NCBI GenBank assembly: GCA_009602735.1
Contig: WELA01003208.1
Coordinates: forward strand, 231,957-253,042
Direction of reading: 5' to 3'
Source: Mesotaenium endlicherianum
Taxonomy: Eukaryota; Streptophyta; Zygnematophyceae; Zygnematales; Mesotaeniaceae
Length of the DNA stretch: 21,086 nucleotides
Below the pieces are notes generated by a model that was not told where the DNA came from, did no database searches, and saw only the letters and a list, made by a program, of their open reading frames with translations. The translations under genes were made by a program, and so were the position numbers. Shown here piece after piece: positions 1-10,629 of the stretch; within the stretch, counting starts at the first letter, position 1, and each line of letters begins with the position of its first letter.

Positions 1-869
1 GGGGAGGGGGGGGGGGGAGACCTGGGTCAGCAGCGGTAAAATTCACCACCTCGTTTGTCAGATTGTAGGGTTTGTGAATTCTGGTCTAGTGTGTAGGGTC
101 TAGGATTTAGGGCTCAGGGGCCAGGGCCTGACAGGGCTGGCGCGAGTGTATAAGGGGTGCTGGAAGTAAGGTAAGAGCCCACTAAATCAAAGGCCTCGTT
201 GTCAGCTGGGATGGAGGATTGAGGGTTCCGGCACGACAGCACTGGGCCTGTCTTCTCTTTTTTGGGTGAGGCTACACTACCCGGCATTAGCGTGCATGTT
301 GTCTGTGCCAGGAGCACAGACAAGGTAGGGATTGACTAAATGCTGACTGATCGTTAACCGGACGTGGACTAGGGCGGCTCTTGCTGGTGATTTGCGGAGT
401 GTAGATACCCCAATTCAACTGTATAAGCAGAAGCACATGCAAAGCCTGCTGACACATAGGGTTGGCAAATCGAGAGTTGGAGTTTTGGGCTGACCTCATA
501 CACAAGAAGTGAGAGGTGATTTTTGGAGATGTGGCCCAAAACCATCGCCAGGATCTGTTCCACACGCGCGCGAGAGACAAGCAGCCATGCACTTGTTTTT
601 GTTTGTTTAGGCGCCAACCTAAGAGCGTAAGTCCTAGTAGCTCAAAGGCTCCTGCGTCGCGATATTTTTTGCAAAGAGGCGGAGAGCCTGGGGAGGTCAG
701 GGTTTCAATCCCGCCTGATACTAACAATCAACACTCTTCAGACATTTGTCAGAAAGCCATCAGTCAGCTGGATTCAAACAAGTGCACACTCAGTGCAGCT
801 GCTGAAAACAAATAGACATGCCAGCTTTTGTTATTGAATTATGATTGATTATTGAATGGAGGTCACGTG
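1..869. other. Region without a supported gene
   Basis: It opens with a G-run, followed at about 60-240 by scattered AGGGTTT/AGGGTCT-like modules similar to those in the third-longest stretch of the EEP gene's fifth intron. Short ORFs on both strands have no recognisable motifs and no convincing splice frame. Confidence 0.5.
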
Positions 870-1385
870 TGACTGCTGGTTGTATTGAATCTTCATTGAG
901 TTCCATCTGAAGCTAGATTTGAATGGTTGTGGAGAGCGTGGGTTTCTTGGAAGTCTCCTGGAGTTGAATGAAAAGTACCTCTGCAACAATGAGGCTGAGA
1001 AATACCCATCTGATGCCCTTGAGGAATGCTTGCACCTGCAGATGAGCACACTCCTCCAAAGAAGCAATTTGGTGATCATAACCAAAAAAAAGTTGGAAAA
1101 TCAAGACAAATAAACGCTGGAAGAAGTGTCGGAAGAACTTAGAAGTATCAGTGGGAATTAGGGCGAAGCATCTCATTCAAAAGTTTGACAAAGACTGGCA
1201 AATGCAGGATTGAGCTAGTGCCAAGAGTCACAGCAATTGAGAAAATCCAAAAGACTCCTGAATATGATGCCCTTAGTTGTGTCCGCATGAATATTGCGCA
1301 TGCGACTAACGTGTTGGGATTGAGCTTGGTCATTCAATCGCAAAATTTTCGAGCGATGAGACATCATGAGAAGTCATTAGGGTAA
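870..1385. repeat. Two diverged related segments, origin unknown
   Basis: Segments around 995-1030 and 1236-1276 share a TGAGAAA...GATGCCCTT core. Their plus-strand readings resemble one another (AEKYPSDALEECLHLQM and IEKIQKTPEYDALSCVRMN). This suggests an internal duplication or two remnants of the same element. The plus reading stops at 1113 and resumes in another frame with a good donor-like GGTAAGTG near 1381. No transposase or reverse-transcriptase motif is seen. Confidence 0.3.
913..1035 (-). CDS. Possible terminal exon with a TM4-like segment for the tetraspanin-like gene
   Basis: After an acceptor-like CATCTGCAG this frame reads VQAFLKGIRWVFLSLIVAEV, then a hydrophilic tail to TAG at 913-915 (40 residues). 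It is phase 0, which is compatible with exon 3 of the upstream gene. Hydrophobicity and position suit a fourth membrane helix plus cytoplasmic tail. However, the opposite strand of the same DNA also has an open, protein-like reading (NGCGERGFLGSLLELNEKY, 64 codons from 919), so strand and coding status are ambiguous. A possible linking exon (1452-1402, GDAQARLGGRHWQPSN, donor GTGCGT) is even weaker. Confidence 0.2.
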   Translation of the reverse strand: MQAFLKGIRWVFLSLIVAEVLFIQLQETSKKPTLSTTIQI

Positions 1386-2072
1386 GTGTGAGGTGACGCA
1401 CATTGCTGGGCTGCCAGTGCCTGCCGCCCAAACGGGCTTGAGCATCTCCCACCTGGATGATGGTAACAAGCGCGGGGTAAGGAGTAAAACATCAAAAGAT
1501 CATTTATGATTAATGTGAGCGCATGCTGCCAGCACCAAGATGGGCATATATGTACTTATATATTGTGTTGATGTAAAAAATGTATATATAGAAACATAAC
1601 ATGGAATTTCACGTGTGCTTTGTGTAGCACGTTATCTCTTCATACGGTTTCTCTCTATATGGTACTTTGTGTGGTACAGCATGCAAAAACATCAATTTAG
1701 GACACCTGTCAAGTCCTCATTGATCATAAAATTTCCCGCCAGTAGATTACTGACATCAATGCATGCAGCACAAGTACTGTGAATTGTGATTGCTACTCAC
1801 TTTTGCTTCATTGCTTAACTCTGGAGTGTGAGGCTTCAACTAATGATCATTCACAAATTCGTGTGCCAAATCTTTAACGGAGGGACGATAGCTAAGCTCT
1901 ATCTGTGGCCACCACATGTACCATCAGAAAAGGGTTTGCGCTAGAAACGGAATAAATATGTTATATACTAAGCACTTACACACATCACTACACACTTCAC
2001 TACATGACAAATAATACAAGATTCAATCATGTAATTCATGAATCCACAAAGTGGGCCACAAAGAAAACTCAC
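1386..2072. other. AT-rich stretch, probably intron or 3' region of the tetraspanin-like gene
   Basis: It lies 3' of exon 3 on the minus strand. It is rich in TATATA runs around 1550-1600. I could not place the exon for the large extracellular loop here with confidence. Confidence 0.35.
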
Positions 2073-2762
2073 GTTCACAAAGAGAGCGATGGTGAAGAGA
2101 GCAGCTCCAACAGAGGCGGTAACCCCCAGGATGATGTGGGCTTTGAAAATCTTGTTGCTGCGGGGGCCAATGAGGCCCAATATGAATGCCACCATCGTCT
2201 CAACCCCCAAAGCAATCAACCACCTGCAGATTACAGAATTGCCCAAGGCTCAGATCCCCTTCATGTTGAGTTCATATGATCCATCTCCAACTAATCTATG
2301 GCGAACTTGCAGCTACAGCAGACCCATACATACGTTCAATTTGTTTCCCCATGGCATATATGCATAAGCTCTGAAATCTGGACGTTTTGACATTCTCTTA
2401 GTTTACAATTATATTCCTTAAGGGTCGCTTAAAGTGTCGTGGCTTTCAACTATCTTGGATACAGAGAATATGGTGCCATGAATACTGTAGAGAACTTACC
2501 AGCCCGTAAAAGATGGTACAGAATTGAGGGTGAGGACCATGATGATGATAGCCAGACCTGCAAGCTGAACACAGAAGTACACATCATGCTCAAAGAATAT
2601 TATTTCCTAAATTAGCGCCTCATTTAATAAAATACAACATGCATTAGATTTTTCTAGGCAGTAAGAAATATAACTTACAATAAGAATAACATTGAGAATC
2701 TGCACAAAGCGCTTCACGAAGTGACTTAAGAAGCTCTTATGCGCAATCTGGACGCCCATCAT
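2073..2762 (-). CDS. Tetraspanin-like four-helix membrane protein, first three exons (3' end unresolved)
   Basis: Exon 1 is 2762-2679: ATG at 2762, 28 codons, donor GTAAGT. Exon 2 is 2564-2500: acceptor TTCAG, donor GTAAGT. Exon 3 is 2223-2073: acceptor TGCAG, donor GTGAGT. Phases match (0, then 2), giving 100 residues. A short basic cytoplasmic start (MMGVQIAHKSFLSHFVKRF) leads into TM1 (VQILNVILILAGLAIIIMVL), then TM2 in WWLIALGVETMVAFILGLIG, a small loop PRSNKIFKAH, and TM3 (IILGVTASVGAALFTIALFV). The spacing, the Gly-rich TM2 end and the TM2-TM3 turn fit tetraspanins, which organise membrane microdomains. The cysteine-rich large loop and TM4 that would confirm the family must lie further left and were not placed with confidence. 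Another small membrane-protein family remains possible. Confidence 0.6.
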
Positions 2763-4735
2763 TTTTGGCCTACGATCGAGTCTCTCTTATCCTTCAACTT
2801 CGTTCAGCTTCTTCTTATTCGAGACCGCCTTGTGTGGATCTGCTGAACTTCTTTAACAACGAAGAAATATTTTGAGCTTCTCAATTCGGCTCATGAATGA
2901 AAAGGGATTGATTGGGATTGGGATTGGTCTCCACTGCTCTGCGCATTTGCATATCGAAGCCCTTCGGAGATTCCCAAAGCGCCACCAAAGTTGTCGTGTG
3001 ACGAACGGTCATTGGTGCCATTGTCCTGTGAAACGTGACTTTGGAGCAAGGTGTGTGGCCACCACATGCATGTCGACCGACACGACTGCCGACAGGGCGT
3101 CTCAGACACGTCGATCGAAGGCCTAACTTTTGTCAAATTCATATATGGAATATGATGCAAAAACGCATGCAAGAATATATGAATTCCCAAGCCTGCTACT
3201 AACCGACATTGAGGAGGTTCTCCGAGGTCAAGGATTTGTCAACAGAAGTGCAAAATTGCTAAATTTTCCAGCTTGGGCATATGAGTAGAAGGCCAAGGTC
3301 TATATTCATTAGACCTGTCTGCAGGGTTTCGTTTGTGGGAGACTACAAATAATTTGTTTTAAATGCCCAAGAGGACCTATGCTTCAAAATTCTTCATTCA
3401 TGCACAATTCTGAGCTGACATTTAATAGAAGTCAACATGTGAATAAGATAAAGTGGTAAGCTGAAACAATTGGATAATGCTTCCTCCACTTAATAAAAAT
3501 ATGAGGGCATACTTAGATCAGCATGATGAATTTTTCTCCTGTGGGCCTCATGGGGTTGTATCCAACAGAGTAAAAGGTCGCTCAACCAAACCAAATGAGT
3601 GAAAGTTAAAGGTCGCTCATTTTAACCAAGAGAGTCAATTGTTGTGGTCGAGAGGAACAAGCCTCATGGTCCACCTTTTAAATATTGAAAGCCATTTACT
3701 AAATTGAGATCGTCAAGCCCATTGTTCTCCATGTATGTTGCTTTTTGAATTTAATATGTTGAACATAAGGTCTTTTTATGACGCTCTCGTCGAGCATGCT
3801 TTTGGCTCCTTTAGGCTCAAACCTACCATCATATTGTGACCGCTAATTCTGGTTTTCCAATGCTATTTTCTTGAGAGAAATAACCTTATTTTGCGAGAGT
3901 CGCCAAGAAAAAGACAACTGAATTTTGTGCAGATTGTCTCCAATCACTGAATCATTGGCACAATAGTATCTATGGTGAAGGTAGGTCAGCCAAAAGCCCC
4001 CCAAGTTTAGGAAAGTTTCTGAATTATTCCCTTCGCATACTTAGTATTTGTCAAGGAATGTTGATGTTTAGAAGCAATATGTTCACCATGTATATAACAA
4101 TGAAGAAACTACTCATTATTACCGCAGTCGCAGACCAGGGTAGCCCATAGTACATTTGAAGAGTATGCAGCGTAATTGAAGACGTTGCATATAAGCCACA
4201 CTAATTTTGATGTCTTTGCACCCCTCACTGAGAACCAAATTGATTTCCTGCTGCAGCAATTTCAGCACGATACCTGCTTGTATGAGTCAACTGCACAACA
4301 ACATGTAATTGCAAGAAAATATTATTGCCTTTTATGTGACAAAATACAACAATATATGTTAGATATGACACAGTGTTGTGATGAATATTCATTTTCACTG
4401 CAAAGTGCTCTGTGACACTTAAAACTTCAGTTTGAAACTATGAATACAAGTTCTGTCACATATTTGTTCACCCTGTACGCCAACTTTATCTAATATTTAG
4501 TATCTACTTCATACATACAAGACACGGCGTACTATTGAAGATGCAACGTCCTATACTAACGCCACTATTCCCCATGGAAATGCACAAAGTTAGTAATCAT
4601 ACCACGCCTACCCCGGCAAAGTGTACCGCCCAAATTACTTCCGTTGTGCGTCACAACATTGCTCAACCAAGAACCTCCGAAGTTGGGAATACTCGGGAGT
4701 CGGGAGTCGGGAGTCGGGAGGAAGTAACGAAAGTC
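2763..4735. other. Intergenic region between the EEP gene 3' end and the tetraspanin-like gene 5' end
   Basis: Mostly AT-rich with no recognised gene. A plus-strand frame at 4176-4415 (79 codons, TTG start, includes FAPLTENQIDFLLQQFQHD) is open but has no family resemblance. The right end should hold the EEP 3' UTR and the left end the promoter of the minus-strand membrane gene. I saw no clear TATA box there. Confidence 0.5.
4693..4720. repeat. TCGGGAG heptamer x4
   Basis: Four perfect head-to-tail copies of TCGGGAG, directly after the EEP stop codon on the minus strand, so probably within its 3' UTR. Confidence 0.9.
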
Positions 4736-7700
4736 CTACACAGCGCCGTCGAACCTCAAGCTGCGCGGCAACATGAATTCCACATACATCGGGTAATGGT
4801 CCGAGGGGTAGCGCCCGTCCGTGTTCTCCGTGACGTACTCCGCCAAAGCGGGGTTGAGCAGCCGCCCGCGGTAGAGGATCCAGTCCGTGTGAAGGTCGTC
4901 AAACGAGCTCTCGAAACACGACGACACCAAGCGCCGCAAGGCCGTGAAGCACGGCATCTTTGACGTCTCCCCTGTGGAGACAGTGTGGAGACACAGAGTG
5001 GAGACACAGTGTGGAGACAGTGTGGAGACATGTGGAGTTAGTGTGGAGACGGTGTGGAGACTGCACTCAGTGGAACCCAAGAGAGAGCAAAAAAAAGGTT
5101 ACATCGTGTGCTTTTGTGTACTTTTCCACATGAGTCACGCATCATGCACGTATTTAGGCGTTTGTCTCACAGTGCTCTTTACTATCACTTAATTGTCGTG
5201 TTGAACATACTTTGAGGAGCCAACAAGTTCAGGTCTTACAAAGAGCGTGTCCAATATTGGAACTATGAGACAAAGCCCCGGCTAAGCCCTCCTGTGCCTT
5301 GGTTTTAAATATGAAGTATAAAAGCACACAACACTAACCAGCATTTGGCGAATCTTTACAGCCCATGCATGTCCGCATGCACGCGCGTGTGTGTATTTAT
5401 GTGTCTGCAGGTGCATTTACGTCCGCTTGTCCACATGTGCGTGTCATCAGGGGCATCTGCGCTTCAAAGAATAAGAAACGCTTACCTTTAAACTTGTGGT
5501 AGGTGAAAATGATGTGGGGGTTGCGCCGCCGTCGCGCGTGGGCCCACGTGCACTTCATGTCTCCTGCAACCCCCTCCAGCCTGCACCATGATGTTTTTTG
5601 GAGCGTGCGGGTCAAAGAATAGGGGTTTTTTTCAACCCCTAATTGAGAATTGTAAGGAGGCCAAACTGCGCAACCCCCTCCAGCCTGCATCATGTTAAGT
5701 TTTTATTTGAAGAAATTCTGCGTACACGTGAGCGTGAGGTGCATGAATTAGGGTTTGTGATCAGCGTAGGGGGGGCGCTGTGGACAGGCCCCGCCCACTT
5801 CCTCCAGCCTGCTTCTTGGAAGAGTGCAGGGGTCAAGAATTGGGGTTTGCAACTGAGAGTCGAGAGGTAGGAGGCCGGGTCTGCCATCTCTTCCAGCCTG
5901 CTTTATCGTAGAGAGTGTGGGATTCCAGAACTAGGGTTTGTGTTTGAGCGTAAGGGGCTTACGCCCCACATTCCTCCCAGCGTGCGTCAAGATGGGGTGT
6001 CCGGTTTTAAGATCAGGGTCTCCAACTGATCGTAATTTCAAAACTCATGCCCGCCACTGTCTTCCGCCACTCTCTCTCTGCATCAGTCGTCTGTGTACGT
6101 AAACCTGAGGGAAGCAAAGGTGAAGGAATCTGGGCGGGGGTGGCAAGTGAGCGTGTGAGGGGGCTGCGCTCTCGCCTTTGCCCTTCAGCCAGGTCAGATT
6201 GAGATCAATTCTGTTCGCATACCGAGGTGTAAGGAACTGTGGGCTAGCATCTGGGGGGCTTGTGGCTGAGCGCAAAGGTGCGTAGAGGCTGGGGTGCGGG
6301 GGGTCAGCCTACTGCGGGGATTTAGGCTACAAATATATCTCTCTGGTCGCAGTCGAGGGTGGGTCTTGAGAGCGTCCAAGGACCAAGAGTGTCGGATGAG
6401 GGATAGGGTTTATGCTCAGAGTTTGCCGCAGCGCAGCACGTGAAGGTCTATGTATTCGGACGGTTTAGGCTTTAGGGCTGAAGCTCCCCGGGTGCTCCCG
6501 GGTCGCGCGTCAGAGTTTGTGGCATGAGAGAGTGGGTCAAGGAAGGATCAGTCATGGGGGTTGGGCATTTGCATGATATTTAATTAGGGTTGACACTTCA
6601 GGGGCTTAGAGTTCAGGGTCCAAGGGGGGTCAAAGTTCTGTGGCCGCAGAATGAAGGATTTTAAGTTTACTGTCAGGTTGGCCTTTGAGGGTCTCGTTAG
6701 GCCTTAAGTGGAGTGAATGCGGCATCCCTTGGGGAGGAGCAAAAGTGTGGGGGCAGAAGTATCTCCTCTTCCAGAGAAGAATTATAGTTCTCAAGTTGGA
6801 TACATTGTAAGTTGACGTCCCTCCCTTGCAGCCTTTTCAGCACATATGGTTATTTCGAGACATACTTTACTTTCGTTCACGGTGTGCGCTAACAACTTTT
6901 AGCACTATTTTTATCTTTATATGTCATCTATATATACTTATATGTATTATAATTTTTCTAAGTAAACATAAGTGATTGCAACACGCATGAACCAGCACAC
7001 ACACTCGTACCTAGACATAAGTATAAAATGCAGGAGTTAAATACGCTCTTACCTACACATGTTTTTTAGCGTCTTACACGCAGCTATTATGTTTTGAATT
7101 CACGTACTTGTTTCTTCCAAGGAGGAGGCGACCCGGCGGGCTGTCTTTGGTGCCGTCAAATCCGCCACACACCACCACGGGCAGATTTGACGGCAGGCTG
7201 CTCACGTGCTGCCACATCAGCAGGGTGCCGTACTTGCGGGTCGAGTGATTGGCCCGATCCAAATTCACGTTCAGCACCTGGAAGCTGAACCCTGGGGCCG
7301 ACACGTGGCGCATCTGGAAGGTGTTTGACCTTGAGTCAAGGGTCAACCCTGGTCAACTAAACACCTCTTCAAATCACACCTTCATGAGCTAAGATATCGA
7401 TGTAAGCGGGAAATGCAATAACGCATATCATAGAACGGTAAAAAAATAAAAAGCACAAGAGCGCTTGGGGCAGCTTGTGACAGGTGGTGCGTCTGCGAGC
7501 ACACGCCAGGTGGCAGGCCTGGGAGCATGCAACAGGTTGCTACCTGTGAGCACGCCCCAAAGTGGCCTATTAAGGTTTGGGAGAAAGGAGGAGGGTTAAT
7601 ATTGAAATAATCGCATGCACATATATCAATGAATATATATGCATGTATAATTATATGCATTGAGAAAACATGTGTCTGATACCAGGAGGCCATGCGGTGG

Positions 7701-10629
7701 ACTACAAAGAGGATGAGAAGGATATGGCCCAGGTGGCGACGGAGGGCTGCGCGGCGCCCCACGCCACGCTGGCGGGCTGAGCTGGCGTGCGCGACAGCCA
7801 GAAGGTGCCGCCCTCCGTCTTCTCCACCTGGCGCCCCCCTCGTTCCCCATCCCTCGCATGCCAGAACATGTGCTAAGATGGTGAGAGTGTGAGAGGGTGA
7901 GAGGATGAAATTCATCAGTGGCGTGTTGATTGGGAGGGGAGAATTTTAACTTTCTTATCATGCTGCAGCAATTTTAAGCAAGCCCGTCGGTAAGATTCCG
8001 GACAAAAAGAGTTCAGTAATTGCTCCGTCTCTCAGAATCATTTCTTTTGAAAGAGATTAATCCTCTCAGATAAGTTGGACTACAGTTTCCACACCACTCA
8101 TGCTTATGGGCGGTGAGGTTTCTGTTGTCACTTTCTTCCTCCTGCGACTCTTGGAGAGGCAAAGGAGGAGGTGGCGCTTAGAATCAACCAACGCTCTGAC
8201 AGGTGTTCAACTATTTGACAAACACAAGGGCACCATGGCACGTGGGCGCGTGAATACGTGCCACCTGGCGTTGTGGAGCCGCAAAAGTTGGCCCCTCAAG
8301 TCAGTCAGAAAGTCAGAAATTTGCTCCTTCTACGACGAGCGAGAGGACGCCTCACAACATTCTTCAATGTGACTTTCACACAAGCTTAAGCACCTTGGTG
8401 TAGTCGTCAAGGGTGACAAGCCCAACATAAAGCAGAAAAATTTGAACGTGACATCAAGATGGGGGGTACCAGACAGAACTCAGATTTACGAAACTTCAAA
8501 GTTCGCAGGCATAAGCACCTTGGTGGAGTCGTAGAAAATGGCGCACATGTCGTCGTCGGCGGTGGTGCCGTCGGCTCCCTTCCTAGACACCCCGCAGAAC
8601 TCGTATTCTGCCCAGGTGGCAGCGTGTGAATGCAGGATAGGACTTCACCTCTGGATCAAAAAGTTTTTCGTAGCATTGTTGTCTCATGTCTTGCAGGAAG
8701 ATAAGAGTATGCGCTACCGTGTGTGCGTGTCTGCGTGTCTGCGTGTGTGGACATGAGCATGTGTGCATGTGTGTGCGTGTGTCTGGGCATGAGCGCATGA
8801 GTGCATGTGTGTGTGTGTGTGTGTCGTGTCTGCCTACTTGGTTGAATTTCACAGGGCTTTCATCTTGCATACAATGTAAATTTGACATCTGAATATCCCT
8901 AGTTCGACATTACACGTTCTCAACCCATGGCCTGGATCTATTTTTGCTGTCCATGCAGCCCACACAATGCAAACCCCGTTGGCCCGTTGCCCCTCAAATT
9001 TACTTTCAAACTATTTTAAGGCATTTCCCGTACGATCTCTAGAGTCTATTCCCCAAAAACAACTGAAAAGATCATCCCCTTTAAGTTCCTGAGAGGAGAG
9101 CGGGCCCTGTGCTTCCGTTGCCAGCTGTGCACAGTGCCAGCTGTACCAGCAGTGCCAGCTGTGCGCAGTGCCAGCAGCGCATCCGGGTCCAGTGGAAGAC
9201 CGCGCATCCTCACAAGTTACAACATTCCTCAAATTACACAAATTTTGCTCCCCGCGCCTTCTTTGGAAGGTTGAAGCGAGCCACGCAAGCCCAAGGTACC
9301 AAGATACCAGCACATCAATGCCGTAGCACGATGTCTTCTCACCAGCTGTACTTCACCAGCTGTATGTCCATGATCATCGTCACAGAGGTAAGTACTTGAA
9401 ATATTGCTGTGCTAGTCAGCCTAAGTCAGGAGCCTGGTGCGGAACTAATCTGGATCTTCGGTGTTACCTGGCAGCGTGGCCTGGAGAAAATCCAGCTGAA
9501 CCTTCACGCCTGCATCCCTCTCCCAGCCATTGATCCCCTCCCGCTTTTGATCTGAGCCAGTTGTCTGATCACCCTATTCTAAACATTCAAAAAGGCAGGG
9601 GCAGAAGCAGGGGCAGGGGCAGGGGCAGGGACCCCAAGGGCTTGCACAGGCGTAGGGGAAGTACGAACAGGCCCCTTGGCTGAACCAGCTGTGATACTTC
9701 TGTGACTTGTGCGTCCAACCTGTCCTCACAAGTCCATCTACTTCCATCTTTTATTTGAAATTTCTTGATCATGCGGAGCTAGGCTCTAGCCTGTGGTCCC
9801 TTCTACAAGCACCGCAAGTACCTCCGCTTGCAAGTCGTGTCGCAGGCTGTACTTGTCGTGGTTTTTGTGTTTGCTGTGTGACCTGTTGTGTTTGGATGTT
9901 TGAGCATTGGATTTTAAACTCAAAATGGTAGCGTGCCAAAAGTACCTCCTGTTGATTCGGACGTCTCATTCAACCCACGGGCGTAAACACCTCAGCTCAA
10001 CATAGTCCCGCACGGTGTTCAACAGCAAGGCATCCAGTCAATCCATTTACATTCATTGGCACACGCACTAGCTGCAGCCCGCACTCTGTCAGGCTCCTCA
10101 ATGTTAGCAAGTCATGCACACGCAATGTATTACCCTCACCGGCCACTCCGGAACCATACATCTCTTACACAAGTAAGAGCAAAATGCAAATGCATAGTCG
10201 TAGCATGCAGATAAGGAAGGCGTGCCATCTCCGCTGACGCAAGCTTTCTGTGATCAGTGTTGTGATCAATGTTGCTACCTTGAGATTTTGCTAGATTGAT
10301 TCATTAATAAAGTCGGAGCTCCATGTGGGGCGTGGGGCACAATGTGGGGCTCTGGGGAGGTGGAGGGCGGGGGAGGAGATTGACTGTGAGGATCGAGGCT
10401 GGGAAGGGATTTCGGGGATCAGTGATGATATTGATGAGATCAGAAAAGTATTGTAGATTCTGAAGCACACAATTTTACCTCTTTTTGTGCACAAGACTGT
10501 CGGCTTGTAGCTCCTGACGATATCTACACAGAGATCCTTCCTTTCAAACCAGGAGTTTTCACCAGTCTCAGGCGCTTTGCAACTTAGGTCCAGAGTCATC
10601 ACTGTCAGTGCGAGCTGGCCACTCGTCAT
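4736..10629 (-). CDS. Endonuclease/exonuclease/phosphatase (DNase I-like) superfamily protein, 7 exons, 318 aa
   Basis: Exons in transcript order are 10629-10479, 9509-9468, 8607-8519, 7827-7706, 7329-7108, 5580-5486 and 4971-4736. All introns are GT-AG (donors GTAAAA, GTAACA, GTGCTT, GTAGTC, GTACGT, GTAAGC), every phase matches, and the exons total 957 nt (319 codons with TAG). The ATG at 10629 is the first after an in-frame stop at 10654-10656. EEP landmarks appear in order: LTVMTLDLS with ENSWFERKDL (exon 1), VQLDFLQATLPEYEF (exons 2-3), MCAIFYDSTK (exon 3), GGTFWLSRTP and VAWGAAQPSVATWA (exon 4), FQVLNVNLDRAN and LPVVVCGGFDGTKDSP (exon 5), GVAGDMKCTWAHA and TYHKFKG (exon 6), DWILYRG and DGRYPSDHYPMYVEFML (exon 7). 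The family folds like DNase I and cleaves phosphodiester or phosphomonoester bonds with Mg2+. The particular segments recall an uncharacterised plant subfamily (from memory). Several usual catalytic residues differ: TKR for TQE, NVNLD for NTHLD, GGFD for GDFN; SDH is kept. Substrate and activity are therefore unknown. No signal peptide or membrane segment is visible. Confidence 0.92.
4973..5064. repeat. TGTGGAGACAG minisatellite at the exon 7 splice acceptor
   Basis: About eight imperfect copies of an 11-nt unit (TGTGGAGACAG or TGTGGAGACAC). On the minus strand the unit reads GTCTCCACA. The last copy ends in the CTCCACAG acceptor of the final EEP exon, so the repeat supplies its pyrimidine tract. 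Confidence 0.85.
5575..6040. repeat. Degenerate tandem repeat (TCCAGCCTGC plus AGGGTTTG units)
   Basis: The core TCCAGCCTGC begins at 5575, 5679, 5803 and 5893, with a variant (TCCCAGCGTGC) at 5975. Between cores come GTGCGGGTCAAGAAT-like and TAGGGTTTG-like modules followed by GATCAGCG or GAGCG. Unit length varies from about 80 to 125 bp. Further decayed copies may run on to about 6680. It lies in EEP intron 5, and the first unit overlaps the start of exon 6. Confidence 0.7.
6041..7107. other. Rest of EEP intron 5
   Basis: Decayed AGGGTT-type modules (to about 6680) give way to AT-rich DNA (about 6780-7060). No open reading frame with recognisable content was found on either strand. Confidence 0.6.
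8387..8407 (-). repeat. Copy of the exon 3 end and donor inside intron 3
   Basis: Matches 8512-8532 at 20 of 21 positions. Both copies read ACGACTMCACCAAG followed by GTGCTTA on the minus strand, so the intron carries a decoy of the exon 3 splice donor 125 bp downstream. Confidence 0.6.
8719..8825. repeat. TG/TGCG-rich microsatellite
   Basis: Alternating GTGTGCGTGTCTGCGTGT and CATGTGTG runs ending in a (TG)n tract, in EEP intron 2. The alternating purine-pyrimidine pattern can adopt Z-DNA. Confidence 0.85.
9120..9178. repeat. AGTGCCAGCTGT short repeat
   Basis: Four near-copies of a GCCAGCTGT-containing unit (GTGCCAGCTGT, GTACCAGCAGT variants) within EEP intron 2. Confidence 0.7.
9594..9630. 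repeat. GGGGCA hexamer repeat
   Basis: A run of GGGGCA/GAAGCA units within EEP intron 1. The G-triplets could allow G-quadruplex formation (inference). Confidence 0.8.

Noticed and set aside
632..715. tRNA-like or tRNA-derived SINE sequence (A-box-like TAGCTCAAAGG, B-box-like GGTTTCAATCC)
   Set aside because: The B-box lacks the invariant C-R step, the T-stem has only three pairs, and no acceptor stem pairs.
7692..7892. Plus-strand Arg-rich ORF
   Set aside because: It is antisense to EEP exon 4, whose GGTFWLSRTP and SVATWA motifs are clear.
9099..9399. Cys/Ser-rich ORFs around the GCCAGCTGT repeat
   Set aside because: Repeat-driven frames inside EEP intron 2. They have no splice frame and no family motif.
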